NCBI GenBank assembly: GCA_005799545.1
Contig: SYGM01000129.1
Coordinates: 1 to 50,097 of the forward strand
Source: Planctomycetia bacterium
Lineage (GTDB): Bacteria; Planctomycetota; UBA1135; GCA-002686595
Reading direction: 5' to 3'
Length of the DNA stretch: 50,097 nucleotides
Both the position numbers and the translations under genes were made by a program. Position 1 is the stretch's first letter; the number at the start of each line of letters is the position of its first letter. The notes under the pieces are model-generated. The model worked only from the letters and a program-made list of their open reading frames with translations, searched no databases and had not been told where the DNA came from. Of the stretch, positions 1-8,639 are shown piece after piece.

Positions 1-153
1 GGCCGCACCGTGATCGTGATCGCGCACCGGCTCTCGACGATCCGCAAGGCCGATCGCATCGCCGTCATGGACGGCGGCCGCATCGTCGAGCTCGGAACGC
101 ACGAGGAACTGCTGGCGAACAACGGCGTCTACGCGCGGCTCTGCGCCGCCTGA
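1..153 (+). CDS. ABC exporter ATP-binding protein, C-terminal end (partial)
   Basis: Only the last 50 residues are present; the gene enters from the left edge. The switch region ([17 protein letters not shown]), with its H-loop histidine, and the following stretch [17 protein letters not shown] are characteristic of the nucleotide-binding domain that ends fused MsbA-type (ABCB) exporters. The transmembrane part and substrate cannot be inferred. The next gene begins 7 bases after the stop, so co-transcription is likely. Confidence 0.85.
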   Translation, partial: GRTVIVIAHRLSTIRKADRIAVMDGGRIVELGTHEELLANNGVYARLCAA

Positions 154-160
154 GCGGGGC

Positions 161-556
161 ATGATGGCGCGTCGCAACTGGATCTACGCGCTGATCGGGG
201 CGCTGGTGCTGGCCCTCAGCCTGCTGCCCGTCCCCGCGGGATTGCAGGGGCGCTCGATCTGCACCTTCCGCAATCTGTTCGATCTGCCCTGTCCGGGCTG
301 CGGCGTGACGCGCTCCCTGCGTGCCACCGCGCACGGCGATCTGACCTCGGCGTTCAACCTCAATCCCTTCGGGCCGCTGTTCTTCGGGGCGGCGGTGCTT
401 CTGCTCCTTTCGCCGCTGTGGCAAAGGCTGCATCCGGACTGGGATCTGAAGCTCATCTCCAGCCGCTGGACTCGCGTGGGGGCCGTGGCACTGCTGATCA
501 GCATGCTGCTTTACGGCCTCTTGCGGATCCTTCACATCGCGGGTCAAGACGGCTGA
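161..556 (+). CDS. DUF2752 family small membrane protein
   Basis: This 131-residue protein has an N-terminal hydrophobic segment (about residues 6-24). A CPGCG motif near residue 45 is followed by TRS and, about 20 residues later, NPFGP, which is the layout of the DUF2752 family. Two further hydrophobic stretches follow (about 65-85 and 108-126). DUF2752 proteins are small bacterial inner-membrane proteins of unknown role; the paired cysteines could bind metal or form a disulfide, which is inference. It sits between two ABC export systems. Confidence 0.75.
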   Translation: MMARRNWIYALIGALVLALSLLPVPAGLQGRSICTFRNLFDLPCPGCGVTRSLRATAHGDLTSAFNLNPFGPLFFGAAVLLLLSPLWQRLHPDWDLKLISSRWTRVGAVALLISMLLYGLLRILHIAGQDG

Positions 557-584
557 ACCTGCACGCTGCTACGATGCGCCGCTC

Positions 585-1745
585 ATGAACCGCGTTGCGC
601 TCAGGATGCTGATGGGGGATCGTGCCAAGTACATCGGCATCATCTTCGGCATCACCTTTGCTTCGCTTCTGATCACGCAGCAGATGTCGGTGTTCACCGG
701 GATCATGTACCGAACCTTCGCCACGATCACGGACGTGGGGCAGCCGCAGCTGTGGGTGATGGATCCCAAGGTCGCCTACATCGACGACATCAAGCCGCTC
801 CAGAGTACGCAGCTCTATCGGGTGCGTTCCGTCGACGGCGTGGACTGGGCCGTGCCGTTCTACAAGGGTCTGCTCCGCGCGCGACTTTCGAACGGCACGT
901 TCCAGACCGTGAGCGTGCTCGGCATCGACGATGCCACGCTGCTGGGGGGGCCGCCCGTGATGGTCGAGGGGCGCCTGGAGGATCTGCGCAAGACCGACGG
1001 CGTCATCGTCGATGAAGTGGCCGCCAAAACTCGGTTGGCGAAGCCTTCGGCCGTGCCCGGACAGCCGCCGCAGCCGCTGCGCATCGGGGACACGCTCGAA
1101 CTCAACGATCGGCGCGCCACGGTGGTGGGGCTGTGCCGCACGACGCGCAGCTTCCAGTCACAGCCCGTGCTGTTCACGACCTTCTCGCGGGCGATGTCCT
1201 ACGCGCCTCGCGAACGCAAGCTGCTCTCCTTCGTGCTCGTCGGCGTCAAGCCGGGCGAGGATGAGGGTGCCGTCGCCACGCGCATCACGGAGCGCACGGG
1301 CCTGCAGGCGGTGCGTCGCGAGGACTTCATGTGGATGACGATGATGTACTTCGTCAAGTACACGGGCATACCGATCAATATCGGAACGGCCGTGCTGCTG
1401 GGCTTCATCGTCGGCACCGCGATCGCGGGCATGACCTTCTTCAATTTCACGCAGGACAACCTTAAGCAGTTCGGCGCACTCAAGGCCATGGGGGCCAGCA
1501 ACTGGGTGCTGCTGCGCATGACGATCCTGCAGTCGCTGACCGTCGGGACGATCGGCTACGGTCTGGGAGTCGGCGCCGCCTCGCTGTTCGGCTATCTGGC
1601 GCGCAACTCAGAGCTCGCGTTCCGCATGCCCTGGCAGGTTCTAGCAATCAGCGCCGGGGCCGTGCTGCTGATCTGCGTGCTTTCGGCGATCTTCAGCATC
1701 ATCAAGGTCATGCGGCTCGAGCCGGCCATCGTCTTCAAGGCCTGA
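585..1745 (+). CDS. DevC-type ABC transporter permease (FtsX/MacB-like)
   Basis: This 386-residue permease has one N-terminal membrane helix (about 16-38), a large extracytoplasmic domain (about 40-255) and three C-terminal helices (about 262-286, 313-336, 349-374), the FtsX/MacB topology. Length and the stretch TDVGQPQLWVMDP fit the DevC group best, which works with DevA ATPase, DevB adaptor and a TolC-like channel to export lipids or glycolipids. The ATPase, adaptor and channel follow immediately. A -10-like TACGAT at 570-575 ends nine bases before the ATG, suggesting a leaderless message. Substrate is unknown. Confidence 0.88.
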   Translation: MNRVALRMLMGDRAKYIGIIFGITFASLLITQQMSVFTGIMYRTFATITDVGQPQLWVMDPKVAYIDDIKPLQSTQLYRVRSVDGVDWAVPFYKGLLRARLSNGTFQTVSVLGIDDATLLGGPPVMVEGRLEDLRKTDGVIVDEVAAKTRLAKPSAVPGQPPQPLRIGDTLELNDRRATVVGLCRTTRSFQSQPVLFTTFSRAMSYAPRERKLLSFVLVGVKPGEDEGAVATRITERTGLQAVRREDFMWMTMMYFVKYTGIPINIGTAVLLGFIVGTAIAGMTFFNFTQDNLKQFGALKAMGASNWVLLRMTILQSLTVGTIGYGLGVGAASLFGYLARNSELAFRMPWQVLAISAGAVLLICVLSAIFSIIKVMRLEPAIVFKA

Positions 1746-1747
1746 AC

Positions 1748-2479
1748 ATGAGCGCCGAGGTGATCGTCCACTGCCGCAACGTCGCGAAGTCCTACGGGCT
1801 GGGTCAGGAGCGCGTGCATGCGCTGCGCGGCGTCGATCTGGATGTGCACTCCGGCGAGCTGCTGATGCTCGTCGGGCCTTCCGGATGCGGGAAGACCACG
1901 CTGATCTCGGTCATCGCGGGTATTCTCGATCCGGATGAGGGCTCGGTGCAGGTGCTGGGGCAGGACATGCGCACTACGCGCGGTTCCGCCCGCACGCGCT
2001 TTCGCGGGACGAATGTTGGTTTCGTCTTTCAGCAGTTCAACCTGCTGCCCGCGCTGAGCGCACTCGAGAATGTCGCCGTGCCGCTGCTGATCCTCGGCGT
2101 GCCTCGCGGGGAAGCGCATGCGCGCGCGCAGACGATGCTGGAGCGAGTCGGGCTCGGCGGACGGTCGCGCTCGCTGCCTGCGCAGCTCTCCGGAGGTCAG
2201 CAGCAGCGGGTCGCCATCGCGCGCTCTCTGGTGCACGGGCCCCGACTGGTCGTCTGCGACGAGCCGACCAGCGCCCTCGATCAGGAGACAGGCCAGCGCG
2301 TGATGGAGATTCTGCGGGAAGTCGCCGTCGGTGCCGGTCGGGCGCTGGTAGTCGTGACGCACGATGCCCGCACGTTCGGATTCGCCGATCGCATCGCTCA
2401 CATGAACGACGGACGCATTCTGGATGTCGTTCAAGGCTCAACTGCGCGCGCACACAAGGAACACCAGACATGGGAATGA
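1748..2479 (+). CDS. DevA-type ABC transporter ATP-binding protein
   Basis: A 243-residue ATPase of the LolD/MacB/DevA class. Walker A GPSGCGKTT lies at residues 43-51, the Q-loop near VFQQFN (93-98), the signature LSGGQQQ at 147-153, Walker B VVCDEP at 168-173 and the H-loop in VVVTHD. It begins 2 bases after the permease stop and overlaps the downstream adaptor by 10 bases, so the four export genes are translationally coupled. It powers the permease encoded just upstream. Confidence 0.93.
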   Translation: MSAEVIVHCRNVAKSYGLGQERVHALRGVDLDVHSGELLMLVGPSGCGKTTLISVIAGILDPDEGSVQVLGQDMRTTRGSARTRFRGTNVGFVFQQFNLLPALSALENVAVPLLILGVPRGEAHARAQTMLERVGLGGRSRSLPAQLSGGQQQRVAIARSLVHGPRLVVCDEPTSALDQETGQRVMEILREVAVGAGRALVVVTHDARTFGFADRIAHMNDGRILDVVQGSTARAHKEHQTWE

Positions 2480-3516
2480 TCATCAGGTACGGATTGCCCC
2501 TGCTCGCGGTCGGCGGATTCGGCTTCGCCGCATATCGCGTGCAGCAGACGAACAAGGACATCGAGGCCGCGCCTGCCGTGGCGCAGCCGGCCCGCTCGCC
2601 CTTCGCGGCCACGATCGCTGGCGCCGGCATCGTCGAGGCGCGCACGCAGAACATCGCCATCGCGACGCAGCTGGCGGGCGTGATCGCCGAAGTGCATGTC
2701 GCGGTGGGGGACGAGGTCGAGCTCGGAGCCCCGTTGTTTCGCATCGATGACCGCGATCGCCGCGCGGAGCTGGCTGTGCGCGAGCTCGCGGTGGAGAGCG
2801 CGCAGGCGGAGTTGGCGCGCCTCGCCGCCCTGCCGCGGCCGGAGGACCTGCCGCCGCTGGAAGCGCGCGTGAAGACCGCCGAAAGCGAGCTTGCCGACGG
2901 TGAACGTCAGCTGGCCCTGCTGGAAGGAGTGCAGGATCGTCGCGCGGTCTCGACGCAGGAACTCGACAAGCGCCGCTCGGCCGTCCTGACCGCGCGCTCG
3001 CGGCTGCTCGAGGCGCAGGCCGCGCTGACGCGCGCGCGGCAGGGCGCGTGGGCACCCGAGCTGGAGCTCGCCCGCCGCAGCATCGCTTCCTCGCAGGCCC
3101 GCGTCGCCTCTCAGAAGCTCGATGTCGAACGCTGCACGGTGCGCGCGCCGGTCGCCGGGAAGATCCTTGCCGTCAACGCCCGTCCTGGTGAATACGCCGC
3201 CGCTGGTCCCGCGGCGCTGCTGCTGCTGGGCGATACGGGCACGCTGCATGTGCGCGTGGATATCGATGAAAACGATGCCTGGCGGCTCAAGGCCGGGGCA
3301 AAGGCGCGCGGTTTCGTGCGCGGCAATCGTGAGCTGGGCACGGATCTCGAGTTCGTACGCATCGATCCCTACGTGATCCCCAAGCGCTCGCTCACCGGCG
3401 AAAGCACGGAGCGCGTCGACACGCGCGTGTTGCAGGTGCTGTTCGCCTTCGATCCAGCGCGTCTGCCGGTCTACGTCGGACAGCAGCTGGATGTCTTCGT
3501 TGAGGTGGCGCCGTGA
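2470..3516 (+). CDS. HlyD/DevB-family periplasmic adaptor
   Basis: A 348-residue membrane-fusion protein. An N-terminal helix (about residues 4-20) anchors it in the inner membrane. A biotinyl-lipoyl-like half follows (about 50-95), then a coiled-coil hairpin rich in Ala, Arg and Glu (about 95-215) and the returning lipoyl half with VRAPVAGKILAVNARPGEYA, a hallmark of HlyD-family adaptors. A beta-barrel domain ends the protein. It should bridge the DevC/DevA pump to the outer-membrane channel encoded next, whose GTG start overlaps this stop by 4 bases. Confidence 0.9.
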   Translation: MGMIIRYGLPLLAVGGFGFAAYRVQQTNKDIEAAPAVAQPARSPFAATIAGAGIVEARTQNIAIATQLAGVIAEVHVAVGDEVELGAPLFRIDDRDRRAELAVRELAVESAQAELARLAALPRPEDLPPLEARVKTAESELADGERQLALLEGVQDRRAVSTQELDKRRSAVLTARSRLLEAQAALTRARQGAWAPELELARRSIASSQARVASQKLDVERCTVRAPVAGKILAVNARPGEYAAAGPAALLLLGDTGTLHVRVDIDENDAWRLKAGAKARGFVRGNRELGTDLEFVRIDPYVIPKRSLTGESTERVDTRVLQVLFAFDPARLPVYVGQQLDVFVEVAP

Positions 3517-4931
3517 AGGGCGTGCAGGTGCGTGCGCTGCCCGCGCTGCTGCCCGCGCTGCTGCTGTGGGCGTGTCAGGCGCCGACGCGGCGCGGGATCG
3601 AGGCTCCGGAGCTTCCCGCGCAGTGGAGCAGTGCGGCGGCGAGCAGCGTCGAGACCGAATTGCAGTGGTGGCGCTCGTTCGGCGATCCGGTGCTGGTGGC
3701 GCTGATCGAACAGGCCGCGCAGTCCAACCTCGATGTCGCCATGGCGAGGGCGCGTCTGCGGGAGGCGCAGGCGATCGCGCGCGCACAGGGGGCCGTTCTG
3801 CGCCCGAACGTGGATCTCGCGGCGGCCGCGAGCCGCTCGCAGCCCAGCGAAAACACTCGTCAGGGCGCCTTCGTGGGCGATGACGATCTCTATCAGCTGG
3901 GGCTGGAGGCGCGCTGGGAGCCGGACTTCTTCGGCCGACTCGACGCCAGCATCGCCGCTGCGAACGCAACGGAGGCTTCGGCGCTCGAAAACCTGCGCGC
4001 GGTGCGCGTGAGCCTGCTGGCGGAGCTGGCTTCCAGCTACGTCGAGCTGCGCGGCTCCGAGCGGCTGCTGGCGGTGCTGCGCGACAATGCGCGCGTGCAA
4101 AGCGAAACCGCGGATCTCACGCGCGTGCGTGTCGAAGCGGGCCTGGCGACCGATCTGGAGCTCTCGCGCGCGATCGCGCAGTTGCGCACCACTGAATCTG
4201 AGATCCCGTCCATCGAGGTACGCCGGCAGATCACGCTCAACCGCATCCGGGTGCTGCTGGGGGGCAGCGGCGGCAACACGCCGGCTGCGCTCACGCGCGA
4301 AGCACCCTTGCCGCAGCCGGCCGATTCGATCGGGATGGGCACACCGTCGCAGTGGCTGGAGCGCCGACCGGATCTCCGTCAGGCGCGCGCGGAGCTGGTG
4401 CGTTACTCGGAGCTCGCGCGCGGAGCCGAAGCGGATCTCTACCCGCGGATCAACCTCAGCGCGCGAGTGGGACAGGACTCCAATCAGTTCTGGAACATGC
4501 TGGAGTCGGGCAGCAACGCCTGGTCGATCGGCGGAGCGTTGCTCTATCCGATCTTCGACCGTCAGGCCCTGCGCGATAGCGCCGCGGCCGCTGATGAGCG
4601 CGCGCAGGTCGCGCTGGTGCAATGGCAGAAATCCGTGCTGAGCGCCTTTGCGGAGGTGGAGGACGCGCTCAGCTCCTTGGCGCGTGAGCGCGAGCGTACG
4701 CAGAAACTCGGTCAGGCCCTTGATGCAAGCCGCCGCTCCGTCGCGTTGGCTCAGGAACTGCACGAGCGCGGTGTGGTCGACTTCTTCCAGGTGCTCGATG
4801 CCCAGGCACAGCAGTTGCGCGTCGAATCCCAGCTCGTTCAGGCTCAGACTCAGACCTCCGGTCGCGCCGTGGCGCTCTACAGGAGTCTCGGTGGCGGCTG
4901 GGAGGGCTTCGAGGACGCCTCGCAGGAGTGA
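3513..4931 (+). CDS. TolC/OprM-type outer-membrane efflux lipoprotein
   Basis: A 472-residue NodT/OprM-type channel starting at GTG. The N-terminus is a lipoprotein signal with a lipobox-like LLWAC at about residues 14-18, so the Cys is probably lipidated. Two outer-membrane efflux (OEP) repeats follow; FGDPVLVALIEQA opens the first repeat and WLERRPDLRQAR the linker between halves, both typical of this family. It completes the DevBCA-TolC exporter encoded upstream. The lipid anchor is more typical of RND-partner OprM proteins than of cyanobacterial TolC. Confidence 0.92.
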   Translation: MKGVQVRALPALLPALLLWACQAPTRRGIEAPELPAQWSSAAASSVETELQWWRSFGDPVLVALIEQAAQSNLDVAMARARLREAQAIARAQGAVLRPNVDLAAAASRSQPSENTRQGAFVGDDDLYQLGLEARWEPDFFGRLDASIAAANATEASALENLRAVRVSLLAELASSYVELRGSERLLAVLRDNARVQSETADLTRVRVEAGLATDLELSRAIAQLRTTESEIPSIEVRRQITLNRIRVLLGGSGGNTPAALTREAPLPQPADSIGMGTPSQWLERRPDLRQARAELVRYSELARGAEADLYPRINLSARVGQDSNQFWNMLESGSNAWSIGGALLYPIFDRQALRDSAAAADERAQVALVQWQKSVLSAFAEVEDALSSLARERERTQKLGQALDASRRSVALAQELHERGVVDFFQVLDAQAQQLRVESQLVQAQTQTSGRAVALYRSLGGGWEGFEDASQE

Positions 4932-4942
4932 ATGCGGGTCGC

Positions 4943-5422
4943 TCAGACCCGCTGCAGCAGGCAGACCGCCTGCACGGCGACACCCGTGCCGCCCGCCAGT
5001 GCGCCGAGACCCTCGACGCTCTTGCCCTTGATGTTCACGGCCGCTGCGTCGAGTCCGACCAGCTCGGCGATCCGGGCGCGCAGCGCCGCGCGATGCGGTG
5101 CGATGCGCGGACCTTCGGTGACGACCGCGACATCGAGATTGACCGGCGCATAGCCGGCGACCCGCACGCGGCGCAGGCATTCCGCCAGCAGAACTGCGCT
5201 GTCGGCTCCCTTCCAGCGCGGATCGCGGTCATCGAAGAGCGTGCCCAGATCGTCAAGCCCTGCTGCGCCCAGCAGCGCATCGGCGATTGCGTGTAGCACG
5301 GCGTCGCCGTCCGAGTGGCCCAGCGGACCCTTGTCGTGCGGCAGATCGATCCCACCGAGCCGGCAGGGGCGGCCCTCGACGAGACGGTGCACATCCAGGC
5401 CGATGCCGATGCGATAGTTCAT
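4943..5422 (-). CDS. ispF: 2-C-methyl-D-erythritol 2,4-cyclodiphosphate synthase
   Basis: This 159-residue enzyme closes CDP-methylerythritol phosphate to the cyclodiphosphate with release of CMP, the fifth step of the MEP isoprenoid pathway. The metal-binding DVHRL sits at residues 10-14, with HSDGDAVLHA and the GRGIGK-like region VNIKGKSVEGLG further on. Length matches the family. I start it at MNYRIGIG (ATG at 5420-5422) because that aligns with the family N-terminus and overlaps the ispD stop by 4 bases. It is convergent with the TolC-like gene, 11 bases away. Confidence 0.95.
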   Translation of the reverse strand: MNYRIGIGLDVHRLVEGRPCRLGGIDLPHDKGPLGHSDGDAVLHAIADALLGAAGLDDLGTLFDDRDPRWKGADSAVLLAECLRRVRVAGYAPVNLDVAVVTEGPRIAPHRAALRARIAELVGLDAAAVNIKGKSVEGLGALAGGTGVAVQAVCLLQRV

Positions 5423-6135
5423 GCGCGTGATCCTCGGGAGCGGAGCAGGGCCTCCGCGAGCAGCAGGTCTTCGGGCGTCGTGATCTTCCAGTTGGTTGCG
5501 CTGCCGGCGACGAGCGTCACCGGACCGACGAGGCGCTCCCATAGCGCCGAATCATCCGTGGGCGTCCAGCGCTCTTGCTCGGCGATACGGAGCAGCTCGA
5601 GAAAGCGCGTGCGCTCGAACACCTGCGGAGTCTGCGCGCTCCACAGGAGCGAGCGATCGAGCGTCTCGCAGGCATGCGTTCCATCCGTGCTGCGCTTGAC
5701 CGTGTCGCGCATGCCCAGTGCCACGAGCGCGGCGCCGTTCGCCGCCGCCGTGCGGATCGCGGCAGCGATGGTCTCCGAAGCGATCATCGGGCGGGCGGCA
5801 TCGTGAATCGCGAGCAGCCGGCTCGAATGGTCCGCCGCGCGCGCGCCGGCGCGCACTGAGTCCGTGCGCTCGTGTCCGCCGGCGATCCAGCGGCAGGGTT
5901 TGGAGCAGGGCGCGAGCTGCATTTCGCGCTCCAGATCCTCAGGATGCGCCACCACGATGATCTCGCGAACCTCCTCAACGGCCTCGAATGCTGCGCGGGC
6001 ATGCTCCAGCACCGTTCGGCCGGCGATCGACAGGAACGGCTTGCGCAGGAGCTCGCCGTTGGGGCCCCGCACCGCCATGCGCTCGGAGCGTCCGGCGGCG
6101 ACGAGAATCGCGGTGGTGGCGGTGCTTGCGGTCAT
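5419..6135 (-). CDS. ispD: 2-C-methyl-D-erythritol 4-phosphate cytidylyltransferase
   Basis: A 238-residue cytidylyltransferase that makes CDP-methylerythritol, two steps before IspF. The nucleotide-binding N-terminus ILVAAGRSERM (about residues 9-19) is followed by KPFLSIAGRTVLEHA, then IHDAARPMI and LWSAQTPQVFERT, all signatures of IspD. The start MTAST places the glycine-rich loop normally. The gene is divergent from ruvC across a 49-base gap. It is adjacent to but not fused with ispF; IspDF fusions exist elsewhere. Confidence 0.94.
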   Translation of the reverse strand: MTASTATTAILVAAGRSERMAVRGPNGELLRKPFLSIAGRTVLEHARAAFEAVEEVREIIVVAHPEDLEREMQLAPCSKPCRWIAGGHERTDSVRAGARAADHSSRLLAIHDAARPMIASETIAAAIRTAAANGAALVALGMRDTVKRSTDGTHACETLDRSLLWSAQTPQVFERTRFLELLRIAEQERWTPTDDSALWERLVGPVTLVAGSATNWKITTPEDLLLAEALLRSRGSRA

Positions 6136-6155
6136 TGCGCCCCCCAGCGTAGGGT
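6126..6155 (+). promoter_or_regulatory. Putative promoter of ruvC
   Basis: A -35-like TTGCGG (6126-6131), an 18-base spacer and a -10-like TAGGGT (6150-6155) lie in the 49-base gap between divergent ispD and ruvC. The -10 ends 29 bases before the ruvC ATG. The -35 overlaps the first codons of ispD, so the two genes may compete for polymerase. Confidence 0.35.
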
Positions 6156-6184
6156 GAACAACGCGCGGGCTCCACTCGCGACCC

Positions 6185-6742
6185 ATGAAGGACACCTTGG
6201 AATCCGCTCCGCGCCTGCGCCATGCGACCCGCTCCCGGATCGTGCTGGGACTCGACCCGGGCACGCGGATCGTCGGCTACGGGGCCGTTGTGGCGCACGC
6301 ACGCGGCCCCAAGCTCTTTGCAGCTGGCGTCGTTCAACCGGGAGCCCGGCTCGAGGTTCCGCAGCGTCTGGCGTGCATCCAGCAGGAGATCGAGCTGCTG
6401 CTGGAAAAGGTGCGGCCCGATGTGGTCGTCGTGGAGCAGGCCTTCGCCGCGCGCAACATGCAGTCCGCGCTGCGCATCGGCGAAGGCCGCGGAGTGCTGC
6501 TGGCCTGCGCGGCACGCTTCGGCGCGGAAATCGTCCAGTACCCGCCCGCCGTCGCCAAGAAGGCCGCGGTCGGCCATGGCGCCGCGGACAAGACGCAGGT
6601 CGCGGCGATGATCGCGCGCTCGCTGGGCCTGCAGCAGGCACCCGAGCCGCTCGATGCCAGCGATGCGCTCGCACTGGCCCTTGCCTGGATCGTTCGCCAG
6701 AAGAACCCGCTGCTCGCACGCAGCGCCCGCCCGAGGAAGTGA
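6185..6742 (+). CDS. ruvC: Crossover junction endodeoxyribonuclease RuvC
   Basis: RuvC cuts Holliday junctions together with RuvAB. The 185-residue protein shows the retroviral-integrase-like acidic set: D24 in GLDPGT, E84 in VVVEQAF, and D157/D160 in LDASDALALAL. A hydrophilic extension of about 18 residues precedes the usual N-terminus; a later start is possible but no better codon is apparent. ruvA and ruvB are not in this window. The next gene follows after 6 bases. Confidence 0.95.
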   Translation: MKDTLESAPRLRHATRSRIVLGLDPGTRIVGYGAVVAHARGPKLFAAGVVQPGARLEVPQRLACIQQEIELLLEKVRPDVVVVEQAFAARNMQSALRIGEGRGVLLACAARFGAEIVQYPPAVAKKAAVGHGAADKTQVAAMIARSLGLQQAPEPLDASDALALALAWIVRQKNPLLARSARPRK

Positions 6743-6748
6743 GTTCAC

Positions 6749-7561
6749 ATGAGCGAGACCGAGCAGGCCTTTCTTGCCGCGCTGATGCGTGCGTTTCCCG
6801 GGTGGCGGCTCATGGATTCCGAACTGCAGCTCGCTCCGCGGCAGGCCGTCGAATGGGTTGGACGCGACGAAGCGGGCCTGCTGCTGCTGGTGACGCTGGG
6901 CGGGGAGAGCGCGCACGAAAGCGCGCTGCGCGCTCTTGAGCTGGCACTGCGGGCTCGTGAACAGGAAGCGGCGCTGCTCAAGCGCTATTCCGCTCGCGAG
7001 TTGCGGCTTGTGCTGCTGCTGGACCCGGAGCAGCTGGCCGTCGCTGATCTTCTGGCACCGCTGATCCGTCAGCCGCTGCTCTGCATGGAGTGCCGAGAGT
7101 GGAAGAGCAGCACAGGCGCACGCCTCGAGCTGCGACTGCTTGAACCCGAGGGATCTGCTCTGTGCGTCAATCGCGAGAGTGCTCTATCCCTGCTGACGCA
7201 AACCCAGCGCGAGCGCGCGGAGAGAGTGGCCCATGTGCTGGAAGCTGCTGCGCTGGGAGCGCGACTGATCCCGGCGGCGCGTGCGTGGGAGTTCGTCGCG
7301 GAGGGTCGCAGCCTGTGTTCGCTGCAGATGCAGGCGCATTCCTGCGAGGGCCGCGTGCCGTCCGCCGCGCAGGCGCTGGTGCTGGATTCCTCGGAATCCG
7401 AGCGCCGATTCCTCGATCTGGCACTGTCGGAGTATCTGCGGGTGTCGGCATCTGAAGCTGCGAATTCGTGCGATTTCACGCCCGAATCCGGATTTGATCC
7501 TCGCGCACCCGTGTTGACACAGGCAGAGCTCGAAGCCTTCAGGGACGCTCCGGCGGACTGA
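6749..7561 (+). CDS. Unrecognised 270-residue protein
   Basis: I do not recognise this family. The protein is soluble, with no signal peptide or membrane helix. Residues 1-130 look like a compact alpha/beta domain (FPGWRLMDSELQL; a beta strand LLLLVTLGG; a long Leu/Ala/Arg helix; LRLVLLLDPEQLAVADLLAPL), reminiscent in shape only of nuclease-like or sensing folds. Residues 150-270 are helical, and cysteines are scattered without a metal motif. It begins 6 bases after ruvC and precedes a MinD-like ATPase, so it may share an operon with them. Function is unknown. Confidence 0.7.
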   Translation: MSETEQAFLAALMRAFPGWRLMDSELQLAPRQAVEWVGRDEAGLLLLVTLGGESAHESALRALELALRAREQEAALLKRYSARELRLVLLLDPEQLAVADLLAPLIRQPLLCMECREWKSSTGARLELRLLEPEGSALCVNRESALSLLTQTQRERAERVAHVLEAAALGARLIPAARAWEFVAEGRSLCSLQMQAHSCEGRVPSAAQALVLDSSESERRFLDLALSEYLRVSASEAANSCDFTPESGFDPRAPVLTQAELEAFRDAPAD

Positions 7562-7665
7562 TACGCACTCTGGGGACTTGGAATCTCCGGCGGCGCTTCG
7601 CAGCCTGATCCTCACGGACAGGTTTGGCACTTCGTCAACGCCGTCCGCTCTTTGCAACGGACTGC

Positions 7666-8583
7666 ATGAACTGGGACCAGGCACGCAAGTGGTTTTCCCT
7701 CCGTCGGCCGCAACAGGAAGCGCCGCCGCGAGCATTCAGACCGCGTGGAGATGCACTGCACATCGTGCGCGCGTCCTCGTTGTGCATCGCCAGCGGGAAG
7801 GGAGGCACGGGCAAGTCCATCGTGAGCTCGGCTCTGGCCACGCTGCTGGCGCGCTCCGGACGGACCCTGCTCGTCGATGCCGACATGGGCGTGGGCAACG
7901 CGCACATCCTGCAGAACCGGTTGCCCGAACATTCGCTGGTCGAAGTGGCCGAGGGGCGGCGGTGCGCGCGCGATGTACTCGTCTCCTGCCGGCCGCAGCT
8001 GGATCTACTGGCGGCAGGTTCGGGCGTTTCGCACATGGCCGAGCTGACTCCGCTCGAGCTGCAGTTGATCGCTGGCGGCATCGAGGAACTCGAGGGCGAA
8101 TACCGCCATCTGGTGGTCGATTCCGCAGCGGGCATCTCGCCCCAGACCGTGTCCTTTGCCGCGGCCAGTGACGTCGTATTGATCCTGACGACACCGGATA
8201 TCACGGCACTCACCGATGCCTATGCCTTCTTCAAGGTGCTCCTGCAACGGCGCGGAGATTGCACGCCCCTGATGCTGGTCAATCGGGCAACCGATGCCGC
8301 CGAGGCTCAGGCCACTGCCGAGCGCTTCCGCTCCGTCGCCCGGCGCTTTCTGCAGCGTGAACCGCGCCTGATCGGATGGCTCCCCGATGATCGTGCTGCA
8401 GTGCAAAGCATCGCGCGTCGCGAGCCGGTGGTGGTGGCCTGCCCGGAGTCGGAGCTGTCCAAGTCTCTCGTGCGCCTCAGCGTCGCGCTCGAGCAGGAAC
8501 TCGCGCGCACCCATCCGCGCGGTCTGGGGCGGACGCTGCTGCGGACGGTCCCCGCGCCCGCTTCCAAGCGCGCACCGGCCTGA
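7666..8583 (+). CDS. MinD/ParA-superfamily ATPase (FlhG-like)
   Basis: A 305-residue deviant-Walker-A ATPase. KGGTGKS at residues 45-51, TLLVDADMGVGNAHI, and the Walker B-like HLVVDSAAGIS fit the MinD/FlhG group. FlhG homologues limit flagellar number, but related ATPases position other machines, and no flagellar gene is visible here. The C-terminal tail is basic and lacks an obvious MinD amphipathic membrane helix. I take the ATG at 7666; an in-frame TTG at 7624 would add 14 residues. Neither start has a good ribosome-binding site. Confidence 0.8.
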   Translation: MNWDQARKWFSLRRPQQEAPPRAFRPRGDALHIVRASSLCIASGKGGTGKSIVSSALATLLARSGRTLLVDADMGVGNAHILQNRLPEHSLVEVAEGRRCARDVLVSCRPQLDLLAAGSGVSHMAELTPLELQLIAGGIEELEGEYRHLVVDSAAGISPQTVSFAAASDVVLILTTPDITALTDAYAFFKVLLQRRGDCTPLMLVNRATDAAEAQATAERFRSVARRFLQREPRLIGWLPDDRAAVQSIARREPVVVACPESELSKSLVRLSVALEQELARTHPRGLGRTLLRTVPAPASKRAPA

Positions 8584-8639
8584 ATATTTGCGAGTTTCGA
8601 GGCGCGAGAGCGGCCAAACCGAGCGTCCATGCTGCTGGA

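Noticed and set aside
2431-3969. A 512-codon minus-strand frame across the adaptor and channel genes.
   Set aside because: Arg-rich shadow of two well-recognised coding frames.
7666-8583. Assignment as flagellar number regulator FlhG.
   Set aside because: Only the ATPase family is supported; no flagellar genes are nearby, so the specific role was not claimed.
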